64,000 bases of DNA from Acidaminococcus massiliensis. Its GTDB lineage: Bacteria; Bacillota; Negativicutes; Acidaminococcales; Acidaminococcaceae. The notes under the pieces are model-generated. The model saw only the letters and a program-made list of their open reading frames with translations, had not been told where the DNA came from and did no database searches. Below are positions 7,326 through 16,330 of this stretch, piece after piece (the stretch's first letter is position 1; every line of letters starts with the position of its first letter). Location: assembly GCF_900095825.1 (NCBI RefSeq), contig NZ_LT608315.1, forward strand, positions 1,476,311 through 1,540,310. The letters are read 5' to 3'. Both the position numbers and the translations under genes were made by a program.

Positions 7326-8501
7326 ATGAAAGAACTGAAACTGAAGTATGGTTGCAATCCCAACCAGATCCCGGCCCGGATCTTTATGCAGAATGGGGCG
7401 GATCTGCCCATTACGGTGCTCAACGGCAATCCGGGGTACATCAATTTTCTGGATGCCTTCAACAGCTGGCAGCTGGTGCGGGAACTGCGGAGAGCCACCG
7501 GTCTGCCGGCAGCCGCTTCCTTCAAACATGTAAGCCCGGCCGGGGCGGCTGTAGGCCTGCCGCTGACGGATACCCTGAAGAAGATCTACAGCGTGGAAGG
7601 CCTGGACCTGTCCCCTCTGGCCAGTGCCTATGCCCGGGCCCGTGGGGCGGACCGGATGAGTTCTTTCGGGGATTTCGTGGCTCTGTCCGACGTGTGCGAC
7701 AAAGCCACCGCCCTGGTGCTCCAGCATGAAGTGTCCGACGGGGTCATTGCGCCCGGGTACGAACCGGAAGCCCTGGAAATCCTGTCCGCCAAGAAAAAGG
7801 GCCGTTACAATGTGATCCAGATCGACCCGGCCTACGAACCGGAAGAACTGGAAACAAAGCAGGTCTTCGGCATCACCTTTGAACAGAAACGGAACAACGA
7901 CCATATTACGGAAGACCTGCTCCGGAACCGGCCTACGAAGAACAAGGAAATCCCAGAAGCCGCCCGGCGGGATCTTTTGATCGCCATGATCACCCTGAAA
8001 TACACCCAGTCCAACTCCGTGTGCTATGTGAAGGACGGCCAGACCATCGGCGTGGGCGCCGGCCAGCAGTCCCGGATCCACTGCACCCGTCTGGCCGGGG
8101 ACAAAGCGGACAAATGGTGGCTGCGTCAGAGCCCCAAGGTGCTGAACCTTCCCTTCCGGGCGGATATCCGGAAACCGGACCGGGACAACACCATCGACGT
8201 GTACACTTCTGACGACTGGGAAGATGTGCTGGCTGACGGAGTATGGGAAAACTTCTTTACGGAAAAACCGGAACCCATGACCCGGGAAGAACGGAAGGCC
8301 TGGATCGCCAGGAACACCGGGGTAGCCCTGGGTTCCGACGCTTTCTTCCCCTTTGGGGACAACATTGAACGGGCCCACCGGAGCGGGGTGGAATACATCG
8401 CCCAGACCGGCGGCAGCATCCGGGACGACAATGTGATCGCCACCTGCGATAAATACAACATCGCCATGGCCATGACGGGAGTCCGGCTGTTCCATCATTG
8501 A
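7326..8501 (+). CDS. Phosphoribosylaminoimidazolecarboxamide formyltransferase (stand-alone)
   Basis: Transfers the formyl group of 10-formyl-THF to AICAR in purine synthesis. The 391-residue protein corresponds to the transformylase half of PurH and lacks the N-terminal IMP cyclohydrolase (MGS-like) domain. The catalytic Lys-His pair is in SFKHVSPAG (K67, H68), and QSNSVCYVKDGQTIGVGAGQQSR is the conserved substrate-binding region. ATG follows TAAGGAGG. It is a single gene between the ZTP riboswitch and a terminator. IMP cyclohydrolase must be encoded elsewhere (for example PurO or a separate PurH domain). Confidence 0.92.
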   Translation: MKELKLKYGCNPNQIPARIFMQNGADLPITVLNGNPGYINFLDAFNSWQLVRELRRATGLPAAASFKHVSPAGAAVGLPLTDTLKKIYSVEGLDLSPLASAYARARGADRMSSFGDFVALSDVCDKATALVLQHEVSDGVIAPGYEPEALEILSAKKKGRYNVIQIDPAYEPEELETKQVFGITFEQKRNNDHITEDLLRNRPTKNKEIPEAARRDLLIAMITLKYTQSNSVCYVKDGQTIGVGAGQQSRIHCTRLAGDKADKWWLRQSPKVLNLPFRADIRKPDRDNTIDVYTSDDWEDVLADGVWENFFTEKPEPMTREERKAWIARNTGVALGSDAFFPFGDNIERAHRSGVEYIAQTGGSIRDDNVIATCDKYNIAMAMTGVRLFHH

Positions 8502-8505
8502 TGGT

Positions 8506-8558
8506 AAGGGGTTGTTGTACGTGTGAAAATCACCCACGTACAACAACCCCATTTTTTT
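8506..8558 (+). terminator. Intrinsic terminator
   Basis: GGGGTTGTTGTACGTG pairs with CACGTACAACAACCCC, then ATTTTTTT. Palindrome family with a CACGTG-like centre. Confidence 0.92.
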
Positions 8559-8590
8559 AACATTTTTTTTAAACATTTTTCCCAAAACGG

Positions 8591-8619
8591 TTGACAGCCG
8601 TTATAAAAAAACTTATAAT
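8591..8619 (+). promoter_or_regulatory. Promoter of the leuA leader
   Basis: A near-consensus TTGACA and TATAAT, 17 bases apart, just upstream of the T-box leader. Confidence 0.88.
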
Positions 8620-8639
8620 AAGCAACATCAAGTTCAAAA

Positions 8640-8918
8640 ATGTAATCAAAAATGACTGCGAAGGAAAGAAGATCAGAAAACGGGTTCCCAGAGAGTCGAC
8701 AGTTGCTGCGAGCCGATAATCCGTTTCTGAATGATGACTGGTTCCTGAGTCGTCCGGGTGATAGGTAGTCCGGAACGGGAGGTCCCGTTACAGGCCTTAG
8801 CCTTATACCGAAATGGTAAGAGGTGAAAGGGTCGGTCTTTTGATCGGCTGAATTAGGGTGGTACCGCGTGGAATTTACAACCTCGCCCCTACAGGATACA
8901 GGGGGCGGGGATTTTTTA
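8640..8918 (+). promoter_or_regulatory. T-box leader (leucine candidate) of leuA
   Basis: The T-box AGGGTGGTACCGCG is at 8855-8868, followed by a terminator at 8881-8917 (CCTCGCCCCT/GGGGCGGGG region, then ATTTTTT). Upstream, GAGAGTCGACAGTTGCTGCGAG is typical of stem I. ATCA (8672-8675) pairs with TGAT (8732-8735) and ACGG (8680-8683) with CCGT (8721-8724), leaving an internal loop whose 3' side contains CTG (8727-8729) followed by A. CUG is therefore the candidate leucine specifier. A second hairpin (GATGACT/AGTCGTC) follows. Uncharged tRNA-Leu would allow read-through into leuA. Confidence 0.9.
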
Positions 8919-8951
8919 TGGCCCGCCTCGGAAAACAAGGAGGAAACCATT

Positions 8952-10640
8952 ATGCATAAGCCCATTAAAAAGTACATTCCTTTCCAAGGAGTCAGTCTGC
9001 CGGACCGGACCTGGCCGGATAAGACCATCACCAAGCCTCCCATCTGGTGCAGTGTAGATCTGCGGGATGGGAACCAGGCCCTGGTGACCCCCATGCAGCT
9101 GGAAGAGAAGCTGCTGCTGTTCACCACTCTGGTGAAGATTGGATTCAAGGAAATCGAAGTGGGGTTTCCCTCTGCTTCCGATACGGAATATGAGATCCTC
9201 CGGACCTTGATCGAGGACAACTACATCCCCGACGATGTGACCATCCAGGTACTGGTCCAGGCCCGTCCAGAACTGATCAAGAAGACTTTCGAGGCGGTGA
9301 AGGGTGCCAAGAACGTAATCATCCACTTCTACAACTCCACATCCACCCTCCAGCGGAAAATCGTATTCCGGAAGGATATGGAAGGAATCACAAAAATCGC
9401 CGTGGACGGGGCCAAACTGATCCGGGAGCTGACGGAAAAGGAAATCGCCAAAAGCGGCATGAACATCCGGTATGAATATTCTCCCGAAAGCTTTACGGGC
9501 ACAGAAACCGACTATGCAGTAGAAATCTGTGAAGCGGTGCTGGATACCCTGGGAGCCACCAAGGAGAAACCGGTGATCATCAACCTGCCCTCCACCGTGG
9601 AAATGTCCACCCCCAACACCTATGCGGACCAGATCGAATATTTCATCCGCCACATGAAGGACCGGGAACGGGCCATCATCAGCCTGCATCCCCACAACGA
9701 CCGGGGCGAAGGAGTGGCCGCTACGGAGCTGGCTCTGATGGCCGGAGCCGACCGGGTAGAAGGGACCCTGTTCGGCAACGGGGAACGGACCGGGAATGTG
9801 GATATCGTCACCCTCGCCCTCAACATGTACACCCACAATGTGGATCCCCAGCTGGATTTCTCCCACATCAACCGGATCAAACGGATCTGTGAAAGTGTCA
9901 CCAAGATGAAGGTGGAACCCCGCCATCCCTATGCCGGGGAACTGGTCTTCACCGCTTTTTCCGGGTCTCATCAGGATGCCATCCGGAAAGGCTTCAAGTA
10001 CATGGCGGATACCAACAGCCGATACTGGGAAGTGCCCTACCTGCCCATCAACCCGGCAGATATCCACCGGGAATATGAACCGGTGATCCGCATCAACAGC
10101 CAGTCCGGCAAAGGGGGCGCGGCCTTTGTGATGCAGCAGGCGGTGGGCTACTACCTGCCCAAGGAAATGCATCCGGAATTCGGCCATATGGTGAAGGAAG
10201 CAGCCGATGAATACGGCGACGAGCTGTCTGCTACCCAGATTGTGGAACTGTTCAACAAGAAATATGTGGATTTCCGGGGCAAGTACGACCTGGGGGCCCA
10301 TAAGGTCTACGACAACCATGATGGGGATGAGGATACCAGCACTACTTTTGAAGGAGATATCAAGGCCGACGGCACGGAAATGCACATCACCGGCAATGGG
10401 AACGGCCCCATCGATGCCTTCTTCAACGCGTTGAACAAAATCGGGGTGGACGGGTTCGAATTCATCAACTACCATGAACACGCCATTTCCCAGGGGTCCA
10501 ATTCCAAGGCCATTTCCTATATCGAACTGAAGAAACCGGATGGGAACCATATCTTCGGAGTGGGGATCCATCCCAACATCAATACGGCTTCCTTACTGGG
10601 CATCATCAACGCCATCAACCGGGCCATCGCTCGGCAGTGA
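8952..10640 (+). CDS. leuA: 2-isopropylmalate synthase, type 2 LeuA
   Basis: Condenses acetyl-CoA with 2-ketoisovalerate, the first committed step of leucine synthesis. The 562-residue protein fits the longer type 2 LeuA class: HMGL-like TIM barrel (VDLRDGNQALVTPM metal/substrate loop near residue 40, HPHNDRGEG near 245), then the C-terminal regulatory domain ending in GIHPNINTASLLGIINAINRA. The ATG with AGGAGG is chosen; longer frames would begin inside the T-box terminator. It is monocistronic, with no leuBCD next to it, and controlled by the upstream T-box. Confidence 0.95.
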   Translation: MHKPIKKYIPFQGVSLPDRTWPDKTITKPPIWCSVDLRDGNQALVTPMQLEEKLLLFTTLVKIGFKEIEVGFPSASDTEYEILRTLIEDNYIPDDVTIQVLVQARPELIKKTFEAVKGAKNVIIHFYNSTSTLQRKIVFRKDMEGITKIAVDGAKLIRELTEKEIAKSGMNIRYEYSPESFTGTETDYAVEICEAVLDTLGATKEKPVIINLPSTVEMSTPNTYADQIEYFIRHMKDRERAIISLHPHNDRGEGVAATELALMAGADRVEGTLFGNGERTGNVDIVTLALNMYTHNVDPQLDFSHINRIKRICESVTKMKVEPRHPYAGELVFTAFSGSHQDAIRKGFKYMADTNSRYWEVPYLPINPADIHREYEPVIRINSQSGKGGAAFVMQQAVGYYLPKEMHPEFGHMVKEAADEYGDELSATQIVELFNKKYVDFRGKYDLGAHKVYDNHDGDEDTSTTFEGDIKADGTEMHITGNGNGPIDAFFNALNKIGVDGFEFINYHEHAISQGSNSKAISYIELKKPDGNHIFGVGIHPNINTASLLGIINAINRAIARQ

Positions 10641-10647
10641 GGGATTG

Positions 10648-10695
10648 TGGGGCTGCTGCACGTGTATGGTTTGTACAGGTGCAGCAGCCCCTTTG
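10648..10695 (+). terminator. Intrinsic terminator of leuA
   Basis: GGGGCTGCTGCAC...GTGCAGCAGCCCC hairpin with loop containing TATGGTTT, then TTTGCTT. The loop is nearly identical to that of the terminator at 42641. Confidence 0.88.
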
Positions 10696-10699
10696 CTTA

Positions 10700-10729
10700 T
10701 TGCATGCCCCAACCTCTTTGCCGTATAAT
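10700..10729 (+). promoter_or_regulatory. Promoter of the Nudix-FNR operon
   Basis: TTGCAT and TATAAT with an 18-base spacer, 34 bases before the Nudix start codon. Confidence 0.72.
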
Positions 10730-10763
10730 GGAAGAAATATTTTTTGACGAAAGAGGCACCGAT

Positions 10764-11297
10764 ATGGAATACTGGGATATCTATGACAGCAGGAAACAGG
10801 TCACCGGGCGGAAAATGGTCCGGAATGACTGGCATATGGAACCGGGGGACTACCATCTGACAGTGCTGGCTCTGATCCGGGATGTCCAGGGGAAAATCCT
10901 GATCACCCAGCGGAAAGCGGACAAGGAATGGGCCGCCCTGAAATGGGAGATTCCCGGAGGCGGTGTCCGGGCGGGAGAAACCTCCCAGCAGGCGGTGCTC
11001 CGGGAAGTGGGGGAAGAGACCGGGCTCCATTTCGCGCCGGAAGACGCCCGGTGCATCCACACTTACCGCAGTGACAGCCCAGCGGAACGGAACAATTATT
11101 TTGTGGATATTTATGAATTCCGGGGGAATTTTACCCGGGATCAGGTGAAAATCCAAGAGGACGAAGTGGAAAGCTTCCAGCTGGCCACATCGGCTCAGAT
11201 CCGGGAACTGGGAGAGCGGGGAGACTTCCTCCACTATCAGCGGCTGGAGGGACTCCTGGAACGAAAAGAAGAGCCGGCAGAGGGAGGGAAGGCATGA
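10764..11297 (+). CDS. Nudix hydrolase
   Basis: Hydrolyses a nucleoside-diphosphate-linked substrate, identity unknown. The Nudix box G-x5-E-x7-REVGEE-xG is present (GGGVRAGETSQQAVLREVGEETG, split across residues about 64-87), so the metal-binding glutamates are intact. The N-terminal EYWDIYDSRKQVTGRKMVR resembles the Nudix subgroup related to isopentenyl-diphosphate isomerase-like YfcD proteins. ATG behind AAAGAGG is chosen over an upstream ATG that overlaps the -10 box. The stop overlaps the regulator start as ATGA, so the two are coupled. Confidence 0.88.
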   Translation: MEYWDIYDSRKQVTGRKMVRNDWHMEPGDYHLTVLALIRDVQGKILITQRKADKEWAALKWEIPGGGVRAGETSQQAVLREVGEETGLHFAPEDARCIHTYRSDSPAERNNYFVDIYEFRGNFTRDQVKIQEDEVESFQLATSAQIRELGERGDFLHYQRLEGLLERKEEPAEGGKA

Positions 11298-11986
11298 CCA
11301 GCCTTATCCCTGCCCACTGCAAGGCATGCCGGGGGGAATGTCTGAAGAACGTGGAATTCCTGGTAGGGCTGCCGCCGGAAAAGGTGACTACCCTGCTGCG
11401 CCGGTCAGTGCGGCTGAATTTTGCCAAAGGGGAGCATCTGTTCCACGAAGGGGAACCCTGTGATGCCATCTACATCATCCACCAGGGGCGGGTGAAGCTG
11501 TGCACCTACGATCAAGAGGGCCAGGAACGGATCGCTGGGATCTTTGTGGAACACGATACCATCTGGGAGGGAGTGCTGGTGCCGGACAGCCGGTATTCTG
11601 CCTCAGCCATTGCCATGACGGCGGTGGAATGCTGTAAATTGGCCCGTAAGGATTTCGAGGAGGCCATCCAGGAGCCGGAAGTGGCCATGCGGATCATCGC
11701 TCTTTTGAGCAAGAAGCTCCATGATGCCAACCGGCGGAACCTTTTGAAGAGCATCGCCGATCCCAAGGAACGGGTGGCCGGGCTGCTGCTGTACCGGTAT
11801 CGGCGGCAGACCAGCGACACCATCACCATGCGCCTGGAGGAAATGGCCGGCAGCCTGGCCCTCCGCCCGGAAACCATCAGCCGGAAGCTGAAGGAACTGG
11901 AACGGGAAGGCTACGTAAAAAAGACCGGCCAGAGCAGCATCAAGGTCCTGGACCCGGACCGGCTGATGGAACTGGTGAATTATTGA
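11294..11986 (+). CDS. FNR-like oxygen-sensing Crp-family regulator
   Basis: A 230-residue Crp/Fnr activator. The N-terminal cysteines C9, C12 and C16 plus C113 (or C114) match the spacing expected of a 4Fe-4S oxygen sensor such as FNR. A cNMP-binding-type beta roll (residues 25-120) and dimer helix follow. The recognition helix PETISRKLKEL has E193, S196 and R197, the same E-xx-SR that reads TTGAT in E. coli FNR. Exactly such sites (TTGATnnnnATCAA) stand before pflA and pflB just downstream. It likely activates both under anoxia. Its stop codon lies inside the first FNR box. Confidence 0.9.
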   Translation: MTSLIPAHCKACRGECLKNVEFLVGLPPEKVTTLLRRSVRLNFAKGEHLFHEGEPCDAIYIIHQGRVKLCTYDQEGQERIAGIFVEHDTIWEGVLVPDSRYSASAIAMTAVECCKLARKDFEEAIQEPEVAMRIIALLSKKLHDANRRNLLKSIADPKERVAGLLLYRYRRQTSDTITMRLEEMAGSLALRPETISRKLKELEREGYVKKTGQSSIKVLDPDRLMELVNY

Positions 11987-12024
11987 TTGGAATCAAGGAA
12001 CCTTTTCCCCAAAACACATACAAT
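11983..12024 (+). promoter_or_regulatory. FNR box and -10 of the pflA promoter
   Basis: TTGATTGGAATCAA (11983-11996) is a perfect FNR palindrome. A -10-like TACAAT lies at 12019-12024, its first base 29.5 bases from the box centre, which places the box near -41.5 as in class II activation. It overlaps the stop codon of the regulator gene. Confidence 0.88.
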
Positions 12025-12077
12025 GAGACCCATCAAGAGGCGTACGAACTGCGACCCCTTTGATGGGGTCTTTTTTT
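12025..12077 (+). terminator. Terminator-like hairpin between fnr-like gene and pflA
   Basis: ACCCATCAA pairs with TTGATGGGG around a 22-base loop and is followed by TTTTTTT. It can terminate the regulator transcript. The predicted pflA start point falls in its 5' arm, so transcripts from the FNR promoter would form it only partly. Confidence 0.75.
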
Positions 12078-12090
12078 ATCAGGAGGTATT

Positions 12091-12822
12091 ATGATCCAGG
12101 GACGTATCCATTCCATTGAAACCTTCGGGTCCGTCGACGGGCCCGGAACCCGCTTCATCATCTTTGTCCAGGGCTGCAACATGCGCTGTTTGTACTGCCA
12201 CAATGTGGACACCTGGAAATGCGGCCAGGGAGGCCAGCTGAAAACCGCCGATGAGCTGCTGGACCAAGCGGAGCGCTATCGGCCCTACTGGGGTCCGGAA
12301 GGGGGCATTACCGTCAGCGGGGGCGAGCCTCTGCTCCAGATGGATTTCCTGCTGGACTTGTTCCGGAAGGCCAAAGCCCGGGGCATCGGGACCTGCATCG
12401 ACACCGCAGGCCAGCCCTTTACCCGGAAGGAACCCTTCTTCAGCCAGTTCCAGGAGCTGATGGAAGTGACGGACATCCTGCTGCTGGATGTGAAGCACGT
12501 CGACCCGGAAGCCCACAAAAAGCTTACCGGCCAGCCCAACGACAACATCCTGGACCTGTTCCGGTATCTGTCGGAAATCAAAAAGCCCATCTGGGTCCGG
12601 CAGGTGCTGGTGCCCGGGTGGACCGACGATCCGGTGGCTCTGCAGCGGACCCGGGAATTCCTGGATACCCTCAGCAACATCCAGCGGGTGGAAGTATTGC
12701 CTTATCACAACATGGGCCTGTACAAATGGGAACAGCTGGGGATCCCCAACCAGCTGAAGGACGTGAAGCCTCCTACCCAGGAAGAAGTGGACAAGGCTCG
12801 GAAAATCTTGGGGGCGGTATAA
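12091..12822 (+). CDS. pflA: Pyruvate formate-lyase-activating enzyme
   Basis: Radical SAM enzyme that installs the glycyl radical on pyruvate formate-lyase. C29, C33 and C36 (CNMRCLYC) bind the 4Fe-4S cluster; SGGEPLLQ is the SAM-binding GGE motif; the 243-residue length is normal for PflA. It opens with GSVDGPGTRF, the typical PflA N-terminus. ATG lies behind CAGGAGG. The gene sits between two FNR boxes, upstream of its substrate pflB, an order the reverse of E. coli. Confidence 0.95.
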   Translation: MIQGRIHSIETFGSVDGPGTRFIIFVQGCNMRCLYCHNVDTWKCGQGGQLKTADELLDQAERYRPYWGPEGGITVSGGEPLLQMDFLLDLFRKAKARGIGTCIDTAGQPFTRKEPFFSQFQELMEVTDILLLDVKHVDPEAHKKLTGQPNDNILDLFRYLSEIKKPIWVRQVLVPGWTDDPVALQRTREFLDTLSNIQRVEVLPYHNMGLYKWEQLGIPNQLKDVKPPTQEEVDKARKILGAV

Positions 12823-12843
12823 AATAAGTTAGGTTAAACAAAC

Positions 12844-12885
12844 TTGATTCCAATCAAGGTTTTAAAATGGAAAAACGGCTATGAT
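12844..12885 (+). promoter_or_regulatory. FNR box and -10 of the pflB promoter
   Basis: TTGATTCCAATCAA (12844-12857) is a perfect FNR palindrome; TATGAT at 12880-12885 begins 29.5 bases from its centre, the same geometry as at pflA. The site would lie near -41.5. Confidence 0.88.
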
Positions 12886-12932
12886 TAAGCCATGAAAAAC
12901 GAACCAACGGGAACTCAAAAGGAGGAACTGTA

Positions 12933-15212
12933 ATGAACAGCATCAATCAGAATGTTGCGTGGAGAGGTTTTAAAGGCGTGAAATGGACGGACGATGTGGA
13001 TGTCCGGGATTTCATCCAGAACAACTATACCCCTTATGACGGGGATGAAAGCTTCCTGGCTGGGCCTACAGAAGCCACCAATAAATTGTGGGGCAGGGTC
13101 CAAGAACTCCAGAAGGAAGAACGGGCCAAAGGCGGCGTACTGGACTGCGAAACGGAAGTGGTCTCCAGCCTGACGGCTTACGGCCCCGGCTATATCGATG
13201 AATCCATGAAAGATCTGGAACAGGTGGTGGGCCTCCAGACCGACAAGCCTCTGAAACGGGCCTTCATGCCCTATGGCGGCATCAAAATGGCGGAAGAAGC
13301 AGCGGAAACCTATGGGTATAAAGTAAACCCCAAGTTCCACAAGATTTTCACCGACTATCACAAGACCCACAACCAGGCTGTCTTCGATGCCTACACCGCT
13401 GAAATGCGGAAAGCCCGCCACAGCCACATCGTAACTGGTCTGCCCGATACCTACGGCCGGGGCCGGATCGTGGGGGATTACCGGAGAGTGGCTCTCTACG
13501 GCATCGACTTCCTGATCAACAAGAAGAATGAAGATCTGGACAACTGCGGCTGCGGAGTCATGACTGACGATATCATCCGCCAGCGGGAAGAACTGGCGGA
13601 ACAGATCCGGGCCCTGAAACAGATGAAAGAAATGGCCAAAGTCTACGGCTATGATATTTCTGCTCCGGCCAAGAACGCCAAGGAAGCCGTCCAGTGGCTG
13701 TACTTCGGCTACCTGGCTGCAGTAAAGACCCAGAACGGGGCTGCCATGAGCGTGGGACGCATCTCCACCTTCCTGGATATCTACATCAGCCGCGACCTGG
13801 CGGAAGGGACCCTGACGGAAGAACAAGCCCAGGAATTGATCGACCACCTGACCTTGAAATTCCGTATGGTGAAGTTCGCCCGGATCCCCTCCTACAACCA
13901 GCTGTTCTCCGGCGACCCAGTATGGGCTACCCTGGAAATGGCCGGCATCGGCATGGACGGCCGGCACATGGTCACCCGGAACGACTATCGGTTCCTTCAC
14001 ACCCTGGAAAACATGGGGCCTTCTCCGGAACCCAACCTGACGGTGCTGTATTCTTCCGCTCTGCCGGACAACTTCAAGAAATACGCCGCCCACATTTCCA
14101 TCACCACTTCTTCCATCCAGTACGAAAACGACGATGTGATGAAGCCCGTATGGGGCGATGACTACAGCATCTGCTGCTGCGTATCCGCCACCCAGACCGG
14201 GAAGGAAATGCAGTTCTTCGGGGCACGGGCCAACCTGGGCAAATGCCTGCTGTACGCCATCAACGGGGGCAAGGATGAAAAGTTCCTGACCAAAGACGGT
14301 AAACACATGCAGGTAGGTCCGGAATATGCACCCATCACCTCCGACGTGCTGGACTACGGCGAAGTGATGCACAAATTCGACCTGATGATGGACTGGCTGG
14401 CTGGGCTGTACGTGAACATCCTGAACCTGATCCAGTACATGCATGACAAATACTACTATGAAGCGGCAGAAATGGCCCTCATCGACACTGATGTGCGCCG
14501 GACCTTTGCCACCGGCATCGCCGGCTTCTCCCATGTGGTGGATTCCCTGTGCGCCATCAAATACGCCAAAGTCTCCACGGTCCGGGATGAATCCGGCCTG
14601 GTGGTGGACTACAAGATCGAAGGGGACTTCCCCAAATACGGCAACGATGATCCCCGGGCGGATGAAATCGCTGTATGGCTGCTGAAGACCTTCATGACCA
14701 AGCTGCGGAAACACCACACCTACCGGAATTCCGAAGCCACCACTTCCATCCTGACCATCACTTCCAACGTGGTGTACGGCGGCGCCACCGGTGCCCTGCC
14801 TGACGGACGGAAAGCCTACACCCCGTTCGCTCCCGGTGCCAACCCGGCTTACGGCGCAGAACAGAACGGCCTCCTGGCTTCTCTGAACTCTGTGGCCAAG
14901 CTGCCCTATGAATATGCCCTGGATGGGATCTCCAACACCCAGACCATCGCTCCGGAAACCCTGGGCCACAACGAAGAAGAACAGAAAGCCACCCTGGTAC
15001 GGGTGATGGACGGCTACTTCGACCAGGGAGCCCACCACCTGAACGTGAACGTGTTCGGTGTGGATAAGCTGATCGACTGCATGGAACATCCGGAAAAACC
15101 GGAATACGCCAACTTCACCATCCGGGTATCCGGCTATGCGGTGAAATTCATCGATCTGACCCGGGAACAGCAGCTGGACGTCATCGCCCGCCGCGCCCAT
15201 CAGAAGATGTAA
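12933..15212 (+). CDS. pflB: Formate acetyltransferase (pyruvate formate-lyase)
   Basis: Converts pyruvate and CoA to acetyl-CoA and formate, the anaerobic pyruvate branch. The 759-residue protein has the catalytic cysteine pair in [11 protein letters not shown] (residues 414-416) and the glycyl-radical loop RVSGYAV with the radical glycine at 734, the same number as in E. coli PflB. AAAGGAGG precedes the ATG. The gene has its own FNR-dependent promoter. The two active-site cysteines separate it from glycerol dehydratase and other glycyl radical enzymes. No formate channel (focA) is nearby. Confidence 0.96.
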   Translation: MNSINQNVAWRGFKGVKWTDDVDVRDFIQNNYTPYDGDESFLAGPTEATNKLWGRVQELQKEERAKGGVLDCETEVVSSLTAYGPGYIDESMKDLEQVVGLQTDKPLKRAFMPYGGIKMAEEAAETYGYKVNPKFHKIFTDYHKTHNQAVFDAYTAEMRKARHSHIVTGLPDTYGRGRIVGDYRRVALYGIDFLINKKNEDLDNCGCGVMTDDIIRQREELAEQIRALKQMKEMAKVYGYDISAPAKNAKEAVQWLYFGYLAAVKTQNGAAMSVGRISTFLDIYISRDLAEGTLTEEQAQELIDHLTLKFRMVKFARIPSYNQLFSGDPVWATLEMAGIGMDGRHMVTRNDYRFLHTLENMGPSPEPNLTVLYSSALPDNFKKYAAHISITTSSIQYENDDVMKPVWGDDYSICCCVSATQTGKEMQFFGARANLGKCLLYAINGGKDEKFLTKDGKHMQVGPEYAPITSDVLDYGEVMHKFDLMMDWLAGLYVNILNLIQYMHDKYYYEAAEMALIDTDVRRTFATGIAGFSHVVDSLCAIKYAKVSTVRDESGLVVDYKIEGDFPKYGNDDPRADEIAVWLLKTFMTKLRKHHTYRNSEATTSILTITSNVVYGGATGALPDGRKAYTPFAPGANPAYGAEQNGLLASLNSVAKLPYEYALDGISNTQTIAPETLGHNEEEQKATLVRVMDGYFDQGAHHLNVNVFGVDKLIDCMEHPEKPEYANFTIRVSGYAVKFIDLTREQQLDVIARRAHQKM

Positions 15213-15240
15213 CTGTTTTCAGTCTGGTTACAAAAAGTCC

Positions 15241-15269
15241 TTGACTTTCCTAGTGAAGTAGTGTAGAAT
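15241..15269 (+). promoter_or_regulatory. Promoter of the metQ leader
   Basis: TTGACT and TAGAAT, 17 bases apart, upstream of the SAM riboswitch. Confidence 0.8.
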
Positions 15270-15291
15270 CAGAACCATCAAAATCACATAC

Positions 15292-15443
15292 CTTCATCGA
15301 GAGCAGCAGAGGGATTTGGCCCTATGAAGCTGCGGCAACCCCCGGAAGGGAAGGTGCCAATTCCAACAGGGATCCTCCCTGGCAGATGAAAAGCGAGCTC
15401 AGTCATCGAAAACGCCATCTGCCCAGCAGATGGCGCTTTTCTT
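15292..15443 (+). promoter_or_regulatory. SAM-I riboswitch with terminator
   Basis: The S-box core is clear: ATCGAGAGCAGCAGAGGGA, TGGCCCTATGAAGCTGCGGCAACC, GGTGCCAATTCC, and AGATGAAAAGCGAG. A terminator follows at 15412-15434 (CGCCATCTG/CAGATGGCG, then CTTTTCTTT). SAM binding is expected to favour termination, shutting off the downstream methionine-binding lipoprotein. Confidence 0.95.
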
Positions 15444-15480
15444 TGTGTGGCTTTCGGGAAGGAAAAAAGGAGAGATATTC

Positions 15481-16308
15481 ATGAAACTGAAAAAATGGAT
15501 TGCAGCAGCGGTATCCGTCCTGGCCCTGGCCAGCTTGGTCAGCGGCTGCGGCAGCGACAGCGGCAAGAAGGCGGCAGCGCCGGCAGAAAAGAAAAGCATC
15601 ACCGTAGGGATCACCCCAGGGTATTCTGAACAGATCATGGAAGTGGTGAAGAAAGAAGCGGAGAAACAGGGGCTGAAAGTGGAAATCAAGACATTCTCCG
15701 ACTACGTGACCCCGGACCAGGCGCTGGCCCAGAAGGATATCGATCTGAACTCTTTCCAGCATGAACCCTTCCTGCTGGCCTTCAACAAAAAGAACGGCAC
15801 CAAGCTGGTGAGCATCGGCAAGACTTACCTGGCGCCCCTGCGGCTCTATTCTACCAAGATCAAGAATGTGGCGGACATCAAGGACGGAGACAAGATCGCC
15901 ATCCCCAACGATCCTTCCAACGGAGGCCGGGCCATCCTGATGCTGAGCAAGCTGGGCCTTTTGAAAGTGAACCCTGATGTAAAGGCCACGGAACTCACCG
16001 TCAACGATATTACGGAAAACCCGAAACACCTGCAGATCGTGGAACTGGAAGCTGCCCAGCTGCCCCGGAGCCTGGATGACACTGCTGCTTCCATCATCAA
16101 CGCTGGCTATGCCAATTCCGCCGGCCTCTCCACGGACCTGGCCATTGCCAAGGAAGACAACACCAGCCCCTATGTGAACATCATCGCCGCCCGGGAAGAG
16201 GACAAGGACAACCCCACCTACAAGAAGTTCGTCCAGATCTTCCAGAGCCAGCCGGTAAAGGACTATATCCTGGAAAACTGCAAAGGCAATCTGGAACCGG
16301 CCTGGTAA
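15481..16308 (+). CDS. metQ: MetQ/NlpA-family methionine-binding lipoprotein
   Basis: Substrate-binding protein of a D/L-methionine ABC importer. A lipoprotein signal ends in LVSGC with Cys23 as lipidation site. The mature part matches the NlpA family (IKTFSDYVTPDQALAQKDID, DLNSFQHEPFLLAF, IPNDPSNGGRAILM). 275 residues is normal. ATG at this position is preferred because of AAAGGAG and the signal peptide. The SAM riboswitch supports methionine as ligand. The usual metN and metI are absent here; an M20 peptidase follows 22 bases later. Confidence 0.92.
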   Translation: MKLKKWIAAAVSVLALASLVSGCGSDSGKKAAAPAEKKSITVGITPGYSEQIMEVVKKEAEKQGLKVEIKTFSDYVTPDQALAQKDIDLNSFQHEPFLLAFNKKNGTKLVSIGKTYLAPLRLYSTKIKNVADIKDGDKIAIPNDPSNGGRAILMLSKLGLLKVNPDVKATELTVNDITENPKHLQIVELEAAQLPRSLDDTAASIINAGYANSAGLSTDLAIAKEDNTSPYVNIIAAREEDKDNPTYKKFVQIFQSQPVKDYILENCKGNLEPAW

Positions 16309-16330
16309 AAAAAGAAAGGAGAGGATCCCT

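Noticed and set aside
8868-8951. Upstream GTG extension of leuA
   Set aside because: It would start inside the T-box motif and cross the leader terminator; the ATG at 8952 has AGGAGG.
10647-10763. N-terminal extension of the Nudix protein
   Set aside because: It reads through a terminator hairpin and the promoter -10.
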